Positions 1-9,020 of a stretch of DNA of 64,000 nucleotides are shown in pieces. Position numbers and translations under genes: made by a program. The stretch is from Oreocharis arfaki (Eukaryota > Chordata > Aves > Passeriformes > Paramythiidae): positions 249,547-313,546 of the forward strand of contig VZRR01004735.1 in assembly GCA_013398015.1 (NCBI GenBank). Reading direction: 5' to 3'. The notes under the pieces are model-generated. The model ran no database searches. It saw nothing but the letters and a program-made list of their open reading frames with translations, and was not told the origin of the DNA. Position 1 is the first letter of the stretch, and each line of letters opens with the position of its first letter.

Positions 1-84
1 TGGCAAGAGACAGTCCTTTCCTTCCCCTCTCCACTAAAGGACTCATAATCTATTTACAGACCAGCAGGCAAGTGGAAGGAAATC

Positions 85-215
85 CCACTGTCTCCATTTT
101 ACAGACAAGGAGCTTGGGTACGGAGCGATACATGTTGGACATGCCTGAAGTTGCCCAGAGATACTCTGCAGAGAACCCTTGAACTGAGAACCCTCATCTG
201 ACAGTGATAAAAAAT
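85..215 (-). repeat. Probable ancient MIR-like SINE remnant
   Basis: Read on the plus strand this is the reverse of a MIR core: CTCCATTTTACAGACAAGG, then a sequence resembling the 'gaaactgaggcacagagaggttaag' stretch, then GTTGCCCAGAGA and a tail with GAACCCTTGAACTGAGAAC. This order matches the reverse complement of amniote MIR core-SINEs. It is heavily diverged, so the subfamily cannot be named. It was judged by eye only. Confidence 0.45.
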
Positions 216-544
216 TGCTTTGCTCTGTGAATTCCTTCTCTTCCAACACACTTTTAAGTAACTGCTTTCCACTTAAATTTTCTTGTCAGATCCTCTGAAA
301 AAAATCAAAAGTATCCCACTTCAGTTGTTCCACTCACTCTTCCTGTTAGGTCATTTCTGGGTGTCTTTGAAGCCTCTACAGTTCTTTCCAGCCACACTAA
401 AGCAGAGTTATGTCTAAACCATGTTCCAGAGCCAGGCTCAGACTTCAGCAAGACGCTGAGATTTGCAGTCAGTTTTCAGTATAAAATAAATAAAAACCAG
501 CCAAGTCTCTTCTTCCTTTACTTGTTTCCCTAACGACTGTTCTC

Positions 545-1480
545 TCGTTCATCAGTCATGTCATCTGCTATGACCCAGCACTATCACAGCCCTCCCAGAG
601 ACCACCAAAATCGGCACACTGAGAAGTGCTCTGTACATACCAGAAGAGGTTTAGCACTGCAGTGCACCTTGATCTCTTGTAGTTTCAGCTCCTTCTGCTC
701 TACAGGATTATCAGTCAATTCCCCATGTTTATGTTCAGAAAGCATTTTCATTCCCCTTCGTGCTTCTGGAACAACTTGTGTTGTCTCCTCAAATCTTGTC
801 TGTTTTTTCTTGGGACTTTTGCAACTCTTCACTATTCTGCTTCTCTCAACACCTTCCTCACAGCCCTCAGCATTCAGAGCTCAGTCCTGACTGCTCTTGT
901 ATTCCTGGAGGTGACTCCCATCTCTCTATACTTGACCTCTCCCTCTCGGTTCAGTCCACCATGTCTGACTGCCTCTCTGGCATCCTGTCCTGAATACCTC
1001 ATGGCCACACACCTCATTTTTCACTCACATACAGTTTCACTACTCCATTTTCAACACCCTTTCTGTTATTCTGTCACCTAACCTTTCAGTATTGGTGCTT
1101 TTGTAGCTCTCTCTCATTGTTTTCTATTTTGCAACTAAATTAGCATTAAATACATCCATTCCTTTCAGTCCAATGGTTAAAGCATTTCCCATGTCCATTT
1201 TATTACTGTAGCCTCCTGTTCTCTTTGAGCTCCTCACTTCTTATTTTTTACCTCATCAAAATGCTGCATCCACATCAACTCCTTTTACCCTTACTTCAGT
1301 GAACCCATCTGCATCTCCAAATTCCTTCACTGACTTCTCTCCACACTACATGACCTCCCTTCCAAGATATTGTATGACTCAGTACCTGCTTCCACCTTTT
1401 CCTTCAGCTTCATGGCTATCTCTTTTACTATTCTCCTAGTCATGACTTTTGCTAGATTAGGTGGTGGGCTCTGAAGGATT
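545..1480. other. Pyrimidine-rich stretch, possible very old LINE remnant
   Basis: About 900 bases of the plus strand are strongly enriched in C and T, with runs of TCT, CCT and CTC and several chance open frames. The composition, and short phrases such as TTACTGTAGCCTCCT near 1206-1220, recall the reversed 3' coding part of ancient L3/CR1-like LINEs seen in reptile and platypus genomes. No single motif is decisive. On the minus strand a lysine- and glutamate-rich open frame (584-832) ends near a GTATGT donor-like site at 640, but it lacks a pyrimidine tract for an acceptor. Confidence 0.25.
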
Positions 1481-1524
1481 ACCCTCAGTTTCAGCATAAA
1501 TTTTCCTTCTCCTAGAGTAGTAGT

Positions 1525-1590
1525 ACAATGAAAATGCAGAGTAAGACAGTAACTAGAACCCAGGACTCCTAACTAGAGTTGGAGGACTTT
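1525..1590 (-). repeat. Possible MIR-like SINE tail fragment
   Basis: The stretch GCAGAGTAAGACAGTAACTAG followed by AACCCAGGACTCCTAACT resembles the reverse-strand tail of MIR elements ('...agccaggattcgaacccaggtcttctgactcc...'). It is short and diverged. Confidence 0.3.
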
Positions 1591-4010
1591 TCAGCATTAA
1601 ATCAAGGTATCCCACTGATTTGCCTATGCCATAGGGACTGAATCCTAGTCCTTGTACACAGTTCCAACAAACACAATAGTTGCTTGGGTCACAGGACCCA
1701 CACAGGACATTTGGGTACACTAGAGCAGCTACAGGCCTGCAAGATGAGATATAAGCTATATATAATTTGAATAGGAGGGTGGGGGTGTTCACACTGCAAA
1801 GTGATGTGCATTTCCCTCACAAAAAAGTGGTAAGTGGTCCCCTTCCAAAGAGCCCTTCAGGCTGTGCAACTGTGAGGATGCACGGACATCTTGAGATCCT
1901 GACAGGTTTCTCTGTATCTTAGTGGTCACAGATTTTTACCTGATCTGTCTGATATGATCATCACATAATTTCAGTTCATTATATCATCTTTTCCCTCCAA
2001 ACACCAAAAGGTCTAGAATAGGCATCCATCAGAAAAAAAACCCCCAGGCATTTTTCACTGCTGAAAAATGTGTCAGAGTCAAATCACTGAGTGTGCCCAG
2101 GCAGCATAGCTGGGACTACAGTTTCTTTACTTTCTGAAAGAAACTCATATCTGTGCATGCTGGTGGGAAAGAAAAGATTAGGGCTGTGCTGGTATTAGAT
2201 ACATTTTAAATTATGATCTTAAAAGTCATTTGCATGAGGCAGAATGAAATCCTACCCGACAGAAAGAGGGGGCAAAACCAGATCGATGACATGCTCTGGA
2301 AGCCTGATGGCTGGGAGCCTCTCTGCTCTATTCTTTGCCTCTCTAGGGTTACTAGATTATCCCCTGCCAAGAGGCATACCCTGCCCTCAGAGTATCTAAT
2401 GGTTCGAAGCTAAATAACCAAACATAGAAAAGGAAGCAAAGTCCTTAAATACAAACCTATTAGTCGGCTAAGAGGTACAAAGAACTGGAGTTATACATTC
2501 ACATGCATCCATGCGTACACGTGTGCCTTAAAAGGGAGGAAAGCATATTCTTTTCTAACTATGCTAAGATTTCAAGTACAAGGTTCCAAAAAAACCCCAG
2601 CAAAAGATGTTGATGCAACTGAGTTTTAGGTCAATTCAATTAATCTAGGAAAGCATATTTTTATAAATGGCTTCGTTTGCTTTTAAGGATAAATAAACTA
2701 CACTAACAGTGTAAAGTAACTACTAGTGCTGGACATAGCCCTTCATTTAATATCTGTGGGGCTTGCTGTCACTAGCAGCACATAACAGGAAAGGAAACAC
2801 TTAACAATTTACACAACATTCATTAGATTCTTCCCTCAGCTGTACAGGCGTAAGCAGAAAGAGTGCTTAACCCACTGTGGGTTTCCAGGCTTCTCAGGCT
2901 ATCTTCTCCCTTTTCAACAAAAGCAATTCTGTTCATCTTTAGCTGCTTTTTAATCAAAGGAGACTATAATCACACTAGCAGGATGCTAATTCTGAAGAGA
3001 CATTAGCAAAACCACAGTTACTTCATTAAACTGCAGACCTGTGGTTGACAAAGAACCATGAGATCCCAAATAATATTTTGTTCTTTTGCATAGAGAAAAT
3101 GAAAGCAGAGTTGGTTAATTAAAAAATCATTATTAATAATAGTAATAATACTAACCTTAATGACAAAAGCTGAAAAATGAAGTGCCAACAACTACTAAGA
3201 ACCTCAGCTCAGAAAACGATAACAATTTCATATTCACATTTATCACCAAAAAAAAGTCTTTCCCTGACCTTCAGAAAATGAGATCTGTTTACCCCATCAG
3301 TTAATGGGGAGTCCTAGGTGGAGTGCCTTCAGTCCTAAGTAACATGCAAATCCCCAGAGCAGGGCAAAGTAATACAACATCAAACAAGAATGTGGGGTAA
3401 CATCTGTGAGGCTATTTTTTGCCTGAATGCTTGTATGCTGCTCTTAGTTCTCAGCTTCTCCTAACTGCTGACTTTGGCAAAATCCAAAGAATTTGTCATT
3501 GTTGCCTTCAAATACTTGCATTCCTAGAAACATAAAAAGCATATACTTACCTGTAGCAACACCTGTGATTGATTACACCGTCACTCTCTGAATACCCTCT
3601 AGAGGTTTTGCTCAGTCCCAAAAGGAGAGGGGGAAGGGATGAGAACAGTTGTCTGAAGAGCACTATATTAATTCCAATAAAAATACAATTTCCCCCATGC
3701 ATTTGACAGCACGATGAAAATCACACTAGTGGTATTCCTGATAAACCAGACCTTCCAGATACTCAGTTGAGTCAAGGAAACTCTATTGCAGCACGACAAG
3801 GAAAAAGTTGATGTATCAAGGCAAAAAAACCTGATCTAAGATTCACAGGAATGGGAACAAAACACAATCAACACAAACAGCAATTTCTATAGCAACTGGG
3901 GGGAAAAGGGAACGGAAAAAAAGAGTTGGTGCCTTAACTGTTAGCACAAAGCTTCTGTGGCAAATGAAGGGACCTGTCCCTTTTGGCATCTCCCTGATCG
4001 ACAGGCTGAA
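1591..4010. other. No gene seen; possible first intron of the minus-strand gene
   Basis: AT-rich unique-looking DNA. A small (TAA)-like patch lies at 3129-3151. No open frame with splice context was found. If the donor at 4183 is used, this stretch is intron 1 of the leftward gene. Confidence 0.4.
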
Positions 4011-4177
4011 TCAATGCCCAGCGCATTCCTCCCGCGCTTCCTTTCCTCTTTCCCTGGGATCTGTGGAGAAGCAAGCCGAGCATCCCAGGCTCCGACGGGA
4101 GCGCACACATGTCCGCGCACCCCCCAAGCAAGCACACGCGCTCCCCTGCCTCGCTCCTACACCCACAGGATCTCAGC

Positions 4178-4186
4178 ACTCACCGT
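4178..4186 (-). promoter_or_regulatory. Splice donor site of the CpG-island exon
   Basis: The plus strand reads ACTCACCGT, which is ACG|GTGAGT on the minus strand. All six intronic consensus positions match the vertebrate donor; the last exon base is G at 4184. It decides the 3' end of the candidate exon. Confidence 0.6.
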
Positions 4187-4355
4187 CACGGGCTTCCTCC
4201 CCGCGACTGCAGTTGCTGCAAATGTGTTTGATCTCCTTGCCTATGTGATACTGTATCACAAACGAGACATTGTTGTTAGTGGTGGTGGTGGGCTCCTTCA
4301 GTGGCTTCATCCTCACTAGATAGAAAGCTTTCTTTTTAGGTTTCTCTCCACTCAT
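4184..4355 (-). CDS. Candidate first coding exon (partial), product not recognised
   Basis: An ATG at 4355-4353 (G at -3) opens a frame starting MSGEKPKKKAFYLVRMKPLK. It continues through a Thr/Asn run (TTTTNNN), a hydrophobic segment (VSFVIQYHIG) and a CSNC pair of cysteines. The frame reaches ACG|GTGAGT, a near-ideal splice donor with GT at 4183-4182, after the first base of a glycine codon (57 codons plus one base). Read past the donor, it would stop within three codons, as expected of an exon end. The frame is open far upstream: a second in-frame ATG at 4436 would add 27 residues (MADCTHARQPG...), and openness extends into the GC-rich leader. There is no signal peptide and no clear transmembrane helix. 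The basic start (KPKKK) could be a nuclear or membrane-contact patch, but that is inference. Later exons would lie left of this window. I do not recognise the family. The alternative is a non-coding 5' exon in which the frame is accidental. Confidence 0.45.
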
Positions 4356-4485
4356 GTCTGAAACCGAGCCCTGCCTGCAGCCAGCAGAAGGAAAAGCCAG
4401 CATCCCAGGCTGCCTGGCGTGCGTGCAATCCGCCATCCGCTCCCGCTCGCCTCGGTCTTTAGCTGCCACACACAACAGGGATGAA

Positions 4486-4515
4486 GGGGAGGGCTGGGGG
4501 AGAGGGGGAGGCGGG
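4486..4515 (+). other. G-quadruplex-forming run in the CpG island
   Basis: On the plus strand the order is GGGG, A, GGG, CT, GGGGG, AGA, GGGGG, AGGC, GGG: five G runs with loops of one to four bases. It lies 50-80 bp upstream of the upstream ATG of the minus-strand gene, with the G-rich strand being that gene's template strand. Confidence 0.6.
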
Positions 4516-4579
4516 AGGCAGAGCAGGCAGAAGCGCTGCTTGAGCCTTGCTGCCTGCCCTCCGCGACCCCGCTCCTTAA

Positions 4580-4584
4580 CCAAT
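4580..4584 (+). promoter_or_regulatory. CCAAT box
   Basis: AACCAATCC sits in the island about 145 bp upstream of the ATG at 4436 (minus-strand gene). NF-Y sites work in either orientation. Single-motif evidence only. Confidence 0.35.
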
Positions 4585-5080
4585 CCCCCGGGCTGGGCTG
4601 GAGGATGCTCAGCGTGTCCCCGCTCCGAGCCTCTCCTTAGCCGCGGGAGCCGGATACATTTGGCGGCGTGGCGGAGCCTGGCACACCTTTGGCTACCTTG
4701 CCGCCTGCGAACACCCAGGAGACAGAGCCTCCCTTCGTTTCCCGCTCCCGCTGCATCCCCTTCTCCCACGCCCTCCCCCGTTCCCGCAGGGCCCCGAGCG
4801 CCCCGGGCCGCGGCCCTGCGGGATGGCGGGCACAGCCCGGCTCTGCCAGCGCCGCCGTCCTCCGGCCTGCCGAACACGGCAACAGGGGCGGCAGCGCAGC
4901 CCGTCCCGCGGAATTAATGATGTACACACAAAGAACTGTCCGGCAGCGGGCTGCAAACCCTCCTCCCCAGCTCTCCATCGTCGGCTGCAGCGCAGGGGGG
5001 CACAGGGCCACTCCGCTTCAGCTGCCCGGCAAAACCAGACCTCATCCGCTTTTCATTCTTGATTTTCCCCCTCTTTGCTT

Positions 5081-5090
5081 CTTATAAAAG
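5081..5090 (+). promoter_or_regulatory. TATA box, plus strand, with adjacent GATA motif
   Basis: CTTATAAAAG is a strong TATA match. It is followed at once by CCAGATAAGG, which holds a GATA site (AGATAAG). A start of transcription is predicted near 5110-5120, which would put the ATG at 5139 about 25 bases into the transcript. This points away from the minus-strand gene. Confidence 0.4.
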
Positions 5091-5138
5091 CCAGATAAGG
5101 TTCTTGGTCCGGCTCGTGCAGGGCTTAAGAGGGCAGCC

Positions 5139-5309
5139 ATGGACAATGGCTGGCACCGCCTGGCGACTTCGGCCCAAGAGCCCCTGCAGGGGCACAGCTC
5201 CTCCGCAGCAAAGGCTGACCCACAGTTTGTAACTGCTTATCTGGGCGATGAACTTCTTTGTCTGCCTTGCCTCCTGCCCATAGTGCAGCTGCTCCAGAGA
5301 ACAGCCTGA
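5139..5309 (+). CDS. Possible 56-codon ORF behind the TATA box, unrecognised
   Basis: The ATG lies in a strong Kozak context (GCAGCCATGG) 50 bp downstream of the TATA box at 5081. The frame begins MDNGWHRLATSAQEP and ends ...IVQLLQRTA at TGA 5307-5309. Its C-terminal third is leucine- and cysteine-rich (LLCLPCLLPIV), but there is no N-terminal signal. I recognise no domain. It may be a real short ORF, the leader of a divergent non-coding RNA, or chance in GC-rich DNA. A donor-like GTGAGT occurs at 5625, so the transcript could be spliced; that is speculative. Confidence 0.2.
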   Translation: MDNGWHRLATSAQEPLQGHSSSAAKADPQFVTAYLGDELLCLPCLLPIVQLLQRTA

Positions 5310-6980
5310 TCATGCCAGGCTGCTCGCATTTCCAAAACTCCTCCAGCCTGAAAGGGATTATAATCCCCGGGCAGACACGCTGTCAATCCCTTGCTGTCCA
5401 GCTGCCCCCAAAATGCTCTGTGTTTTCACAGCACGGTAAACAACCCAAGCTGCCCAACCTGCCGAAGCAGCAGCTCAGGACAGTGCCTGCGACACAGACA
5501 ATGAGAGGTGACTCCCTTTGAGAGGAGTGGGGGGGTGAAGATGCTTGCTTCTTGCAGGTTCTGGGAAGGAAAGCCTGAAGAAGAGATGATAACCTCAGCT
5601 ATTCTGGCTGCTATTACAGGAATGTGAGTGCTGGTTCTTTAAATCTTCAGCAAGCTATCAGTTTGGCAGGCACTAAGCAGAGAGAGTGCAACTGGGGCAG
5701 ATGAAACATGGCAAAGAATAACACCATTCTCCTTATTTTTAGCCAAAGCTCTCACTCACTGTTAGAAGAAATCCACTCATTCTGCAATTCTTTACCATTT
5801 CTACATATTGTTGCCCTGTATTTTACTGCAACAAGAGGACAAAACAGCCTTGATTTTCTTTAACTACGTATGAAACAGCCAGTGAGACTTTTACCTAAAG
5901 AAGACAGAGCAGAAACTTAAGGATTCAGTGCCATGGTTTTCCATTTTCTCAGTTCATGCATGCACACACACACACACACAGAGGCACACAGAAAATGCAT
6001 ACAATGAAACTGCTGACCTACTTGTTCTGCGTCATTCTGATGCAGCTCTGACTTCTCACCTGGCACTCCTGGGAGTTGAAACCAAATACAAGGCTTTACT
6101 TTTCTCAGCAGAGTTCACAAATCAGCCTAGGTGCTATCAGATCTCACAGAAATATGAACTGAAGCAGGCTTTCAGCAGAATTATGCTGTTCACCAAGACA
6201 CACAAGCATTCTACACACTGGGCTATGTATGTGTGTTTATGCTGAATAGAGTCGGTCACCTCAAGTGATGTATTGCCCCAAAGGACTTGATTTTGCATGT
6301 GTTGCTCATCTAAAATCCCTGCCTGTTTCATATAAGTGGCAGGAGAACAGGGAATGAAGAATTATTCAGGAATAAGCAGGTGAATTCCCCAAATGTGCAC
6401 AGTGTATAGTTCTGAGTTAATGCACTGAAAACCCATCCCTTTGAAGGCCTGATGCTGAGATACTGTTTGCTATGTTACACATTTGGAAAGTAAAGGCTGA
6501 GAAGAGTTTGATTCCCCCAGCAGTCAGGCAGCAGTTCAGACACTCACAGTGGAATTCCCTCTAACTTATTCATTGCCTTTGAGAACACCTTCTCAAAGGT
6601 TGTGATTCAGTAAATAATTAGGTGAGCAGAAGACACGATCATGATTCACCTTCTGAACTTGCTTAGAGTTCACGGCTGTCACTGGTACTCAGTACTGCTG
6701 CTTTATGGAAATGGGTCAGGAGAGGAAAGCACATTCAAATGTCAACTTCCTCGAATCTGGGAAATACGAGTGTTAATGAAATGCAGGGTGAACTCAAAAC
6801 TGTAATATCCTATCTGTTGTCTCAGGGCAGTTTTGGGGTGTTGTGCCTCACCTGTCCTAAGAAAGAAAACTAGAGTTACATACTTAGAAGAGCTGAAGAC
6901 CAGCAGAACTGGTCTTGTAAGGCAAATGGTCTTGTAGTTCAGGAATTGGGTAAGAATTAGAACATGAAAAACTGGGTCAA
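5310..6980. other. No gene seen; contains a CA microsatellite
   Basis: Unique-looking DNA falling from moderate GC to AT-rich. The only clear structure is the (CA)9 run at 5963-5980. Open frames here are short and unsupported. Confidence 0.5.
5963..5980 (+). repeat. (CA)9 microsatellite
   Basis: An uninterrupted run of nine CA units, followed by an imperfect extension GAGGCACACAG. Confidence 0.95.
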
Positions 6981-6984
6981 GTCA

Positions 6985-7085
6985 TCAGTCTTTTGCAGCC
7001 TCCCTCTACGACCTCAGACAAATTATTTACAACCTCTTGATAACTCAGTTCCTTGGCTAAAGAACAGTGATGTTGATGTTTCTGT
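6985..7085 (+). repeat. Probable MIR-like SINE core remnant
   Basis: GACCTCAGACAAATTATTTAC followed by AACCTCTTGATAACTCAGTTCC parallels the MIR core 'gaccttgggcaagtcacttaacctctctgtgcctcagtttcc' in order and spacing. About one third of positions differ, so it is an old copy. Confidence 0.4.
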
Positions 7086-7854
7086 TTTTCAGACAAATTT
7101 TATGAAATCATAATCTAAGGTTCTCTGAAGGTGTTTGTATATCACACAGAGAATATAAAAAGACTTTTCAAATACAGAGATTTACTGTTTATAGCAAAAT
7201 GAGAGGGCGAACAGGAAAAACATGTTCCACGAGGCTTAGCCCAAACAGTTCACTCACTCCAGACTTAAGTTTTTTTATTCCACTTGATTTTATTTCAACA
7301 GTATTTATCCCTCCTCTTCCAACTCATTTCATTCTAAAGCCATAAAATTCAACTTGGATCTGAAAATAGGCTTCATATCCAAACACTGCATTTTTAATGA
7401 CTCTGCTATTATCTCCCCACCCTGAACAACTTCTAGAGAGGGACAGAAGCAACTTCTTTCTCAGGCAGAGACTAGAACATTATCACCTATGTTCTAGTCC
7501 AGCCTCACATGTACTCCATTCTGTGAAAGAACCAGCAAATACTACTGGAATGGACCGAGTTTTTACAAGCAGATCCCAGCAGACTGCAGAAGCCCAGCTG
7601 CTCTGACATGTTTGTGGATGACTGGGAATTAAATAACTGGTCCAGTGAGTAACACTGATTCCATGTGGATAAGAACCCCAAAGTATCATGGATTTTTTGC
7701 CAGTGCATTTTTGCTTGCAGGTGCTATGTATTTTGAATGCAAACAAGCCCTGAAGCCATCTGCTAGTATGTCTCCTGTAACATGCTCTTTGCCATAACCT
7801 GCAAATTACATTCACTCCTAAGAGCTACCTTACAGAGAATCTGAATTTGCCACA

Positions 7855-7930
7855 GCTCATAAAACAGAAATATGTTTAATTATGATCTGTTTAATTATGG
7901 TGAAAGCTGCTGCTGCTAATCAGTTCCAGG
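7855..7930. promoter_or_regulatory. Homeodomain-site repeat, candidate regulatory element
   Basis: TGTTTAATTATG occurs twice exactly (7873-7884 and 7888-7899), a 15-bp spacing that puts two TAATTA homeodomain cores about one and a half helical turns apart. TGCTGCTGCTAATCAG follows. The function is inferred from motif content only. Confidence 0.25.
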
Positions 7931-8949
7931 ACAAATAATGTAAAATGAATGTACTATAGCAGTCCTGCAGAAAAGGACTTCCTTTGCCTTGTTTTTAAAG
8001 ATAAGTAAAAAAACCCGGTCTAATAACTCTTTCACTGCCTTAGTACACAGCTACAAACCTAGGCATAATTTTATTGCACAGTGGACAACAAAAATCAATG
8101 AACAGGATGTCAGATAATTCATTATTTGACAGTGAATCAAGAAATTTGCATCCTATTCCCAGCCCACATTTGCTTCTTCTATAAGCTTGGGAAACCATTT
8201 GTACCTTCAGCTTTTTCCTCCCTGCAACCTTTGCCATTAAGGAGAGTGCCAGTTCCATTGTCCATAAAGAAGAAATGAAAGCAGCATCCCCCGTAAACAG
8301 ATGACTACTGAGATATTGGCTCTCACCTACATCAAAATCTTTGAGGCTTGACACTGTCATACCATTTTTTCCCCCCTTGACCATGTCTTCCTATGCCATA
8401 GATCACCTGGCTAAGTATTTTTTGGGACACTGTGCCCTCAAAGATCAGGCAAGTTTTCAGCTGCATTCTCCACACCAGAGAAAAGAAGATTTCCTCTTAC
8501 TTCTTTCTCTAAGCTGTGGCACTGCTCAAAATGCGAGTCAGGACATCCCTGAAGTGTGCCTTACAGCCCTCAGCTGAACAACATGGAGGTTTCTATGTGG
8601 GCTGGACTCTCTTCCAGCACAAATTGTTGGACAAGACAAATTGTGTGGAAGCCTCTGATCCTTGTTTCTTCAATACAAATGTTGTCTTGGAGAGCTGTAG
8701 TGCTCCCCTGAAGAAGCCATGGCTAAAAAAGCTAACATTCTGTGAAAATGCTAGAAAAATGCAAGTCTAACAAGACAGCATCACTTCTTCTCAGCAGCTT
8801 AATCTTTCCAACCAAAACACCATGATTCATGTTTTACAGTCTATTTAGGCAGTGATGTTTTTACAGAGATGCCCCGGTACTTGGCACTTTTTTATAAATA
8901 TTTTCCTTTCCTTCCTATTTCCTCTGCTCACAGTACTACACATCCCAGT

Positions 8950-9020
8950 GAGAATAAAAAAGAGATAAAAGATAAATTAATTAATTACCAGCTGCTCTGG
9001 TGATTAATGCATACATCAAT
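8950..9020. promoter_or_regulatory. Homeodomain and E-box cluster, candidate regulatory element
   Basis: TTAATTAATTA (8977-8987) is followed two bases later by the E-box CAGCTG (8989-8994), then by TGATTAATGCAT (9001-9012). The density of developmental-factor motifs is higher than in the surroundings. No conservation data are available. Confidence 0.22.

Larger units (their letters stand above)
4010..5260. promoter_or_regulatory. CpG island, candidate bidirectional promoter
   Basis: This is the one long stretch with dense CpG and high GC; the flanks are AT-rich and nearly CpG-free. It includes GC boxes (for example GGGGCGGC near 4886), a CCAAT box at 4580-4584, a G-rich run at 4486-4515 and many CGCC/GCGG clusters between 4560 and 4915. 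Such islands in birds normally mark promoters and first exons. A minus-strand coding start with a splice donor lies inside it, and a plus-strand TATA box lies at its right edge, so transcription in both directions is possible. Confidence 0.8.

Noticed and set aside
584..832. Lys/Glu-rich minus-strand frame ending near a GTATGT donor-like site (640), considered as exon 2 of the leftward gene
   Set aside because: No pyrimidine tract or credible acceptor upstream, no ATG at its start, and it lies in a pyrimidine-biased block that would yield such a composition anyway.
4354..4917. 187-codon plus-strand open frame across the CpG island
   Set aside because: GC-rich DNA has few stops. The frame is antisense to the better-supported exon, has a low-complexity Pro/Ala/Arg/Ser composition, and has no Kozak or splice support.
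4637..5011. Other overlapping open frames in the island on both strands
   Set aside because: Same reason: stop depletion in GC-rich sequence and no family resemblance.
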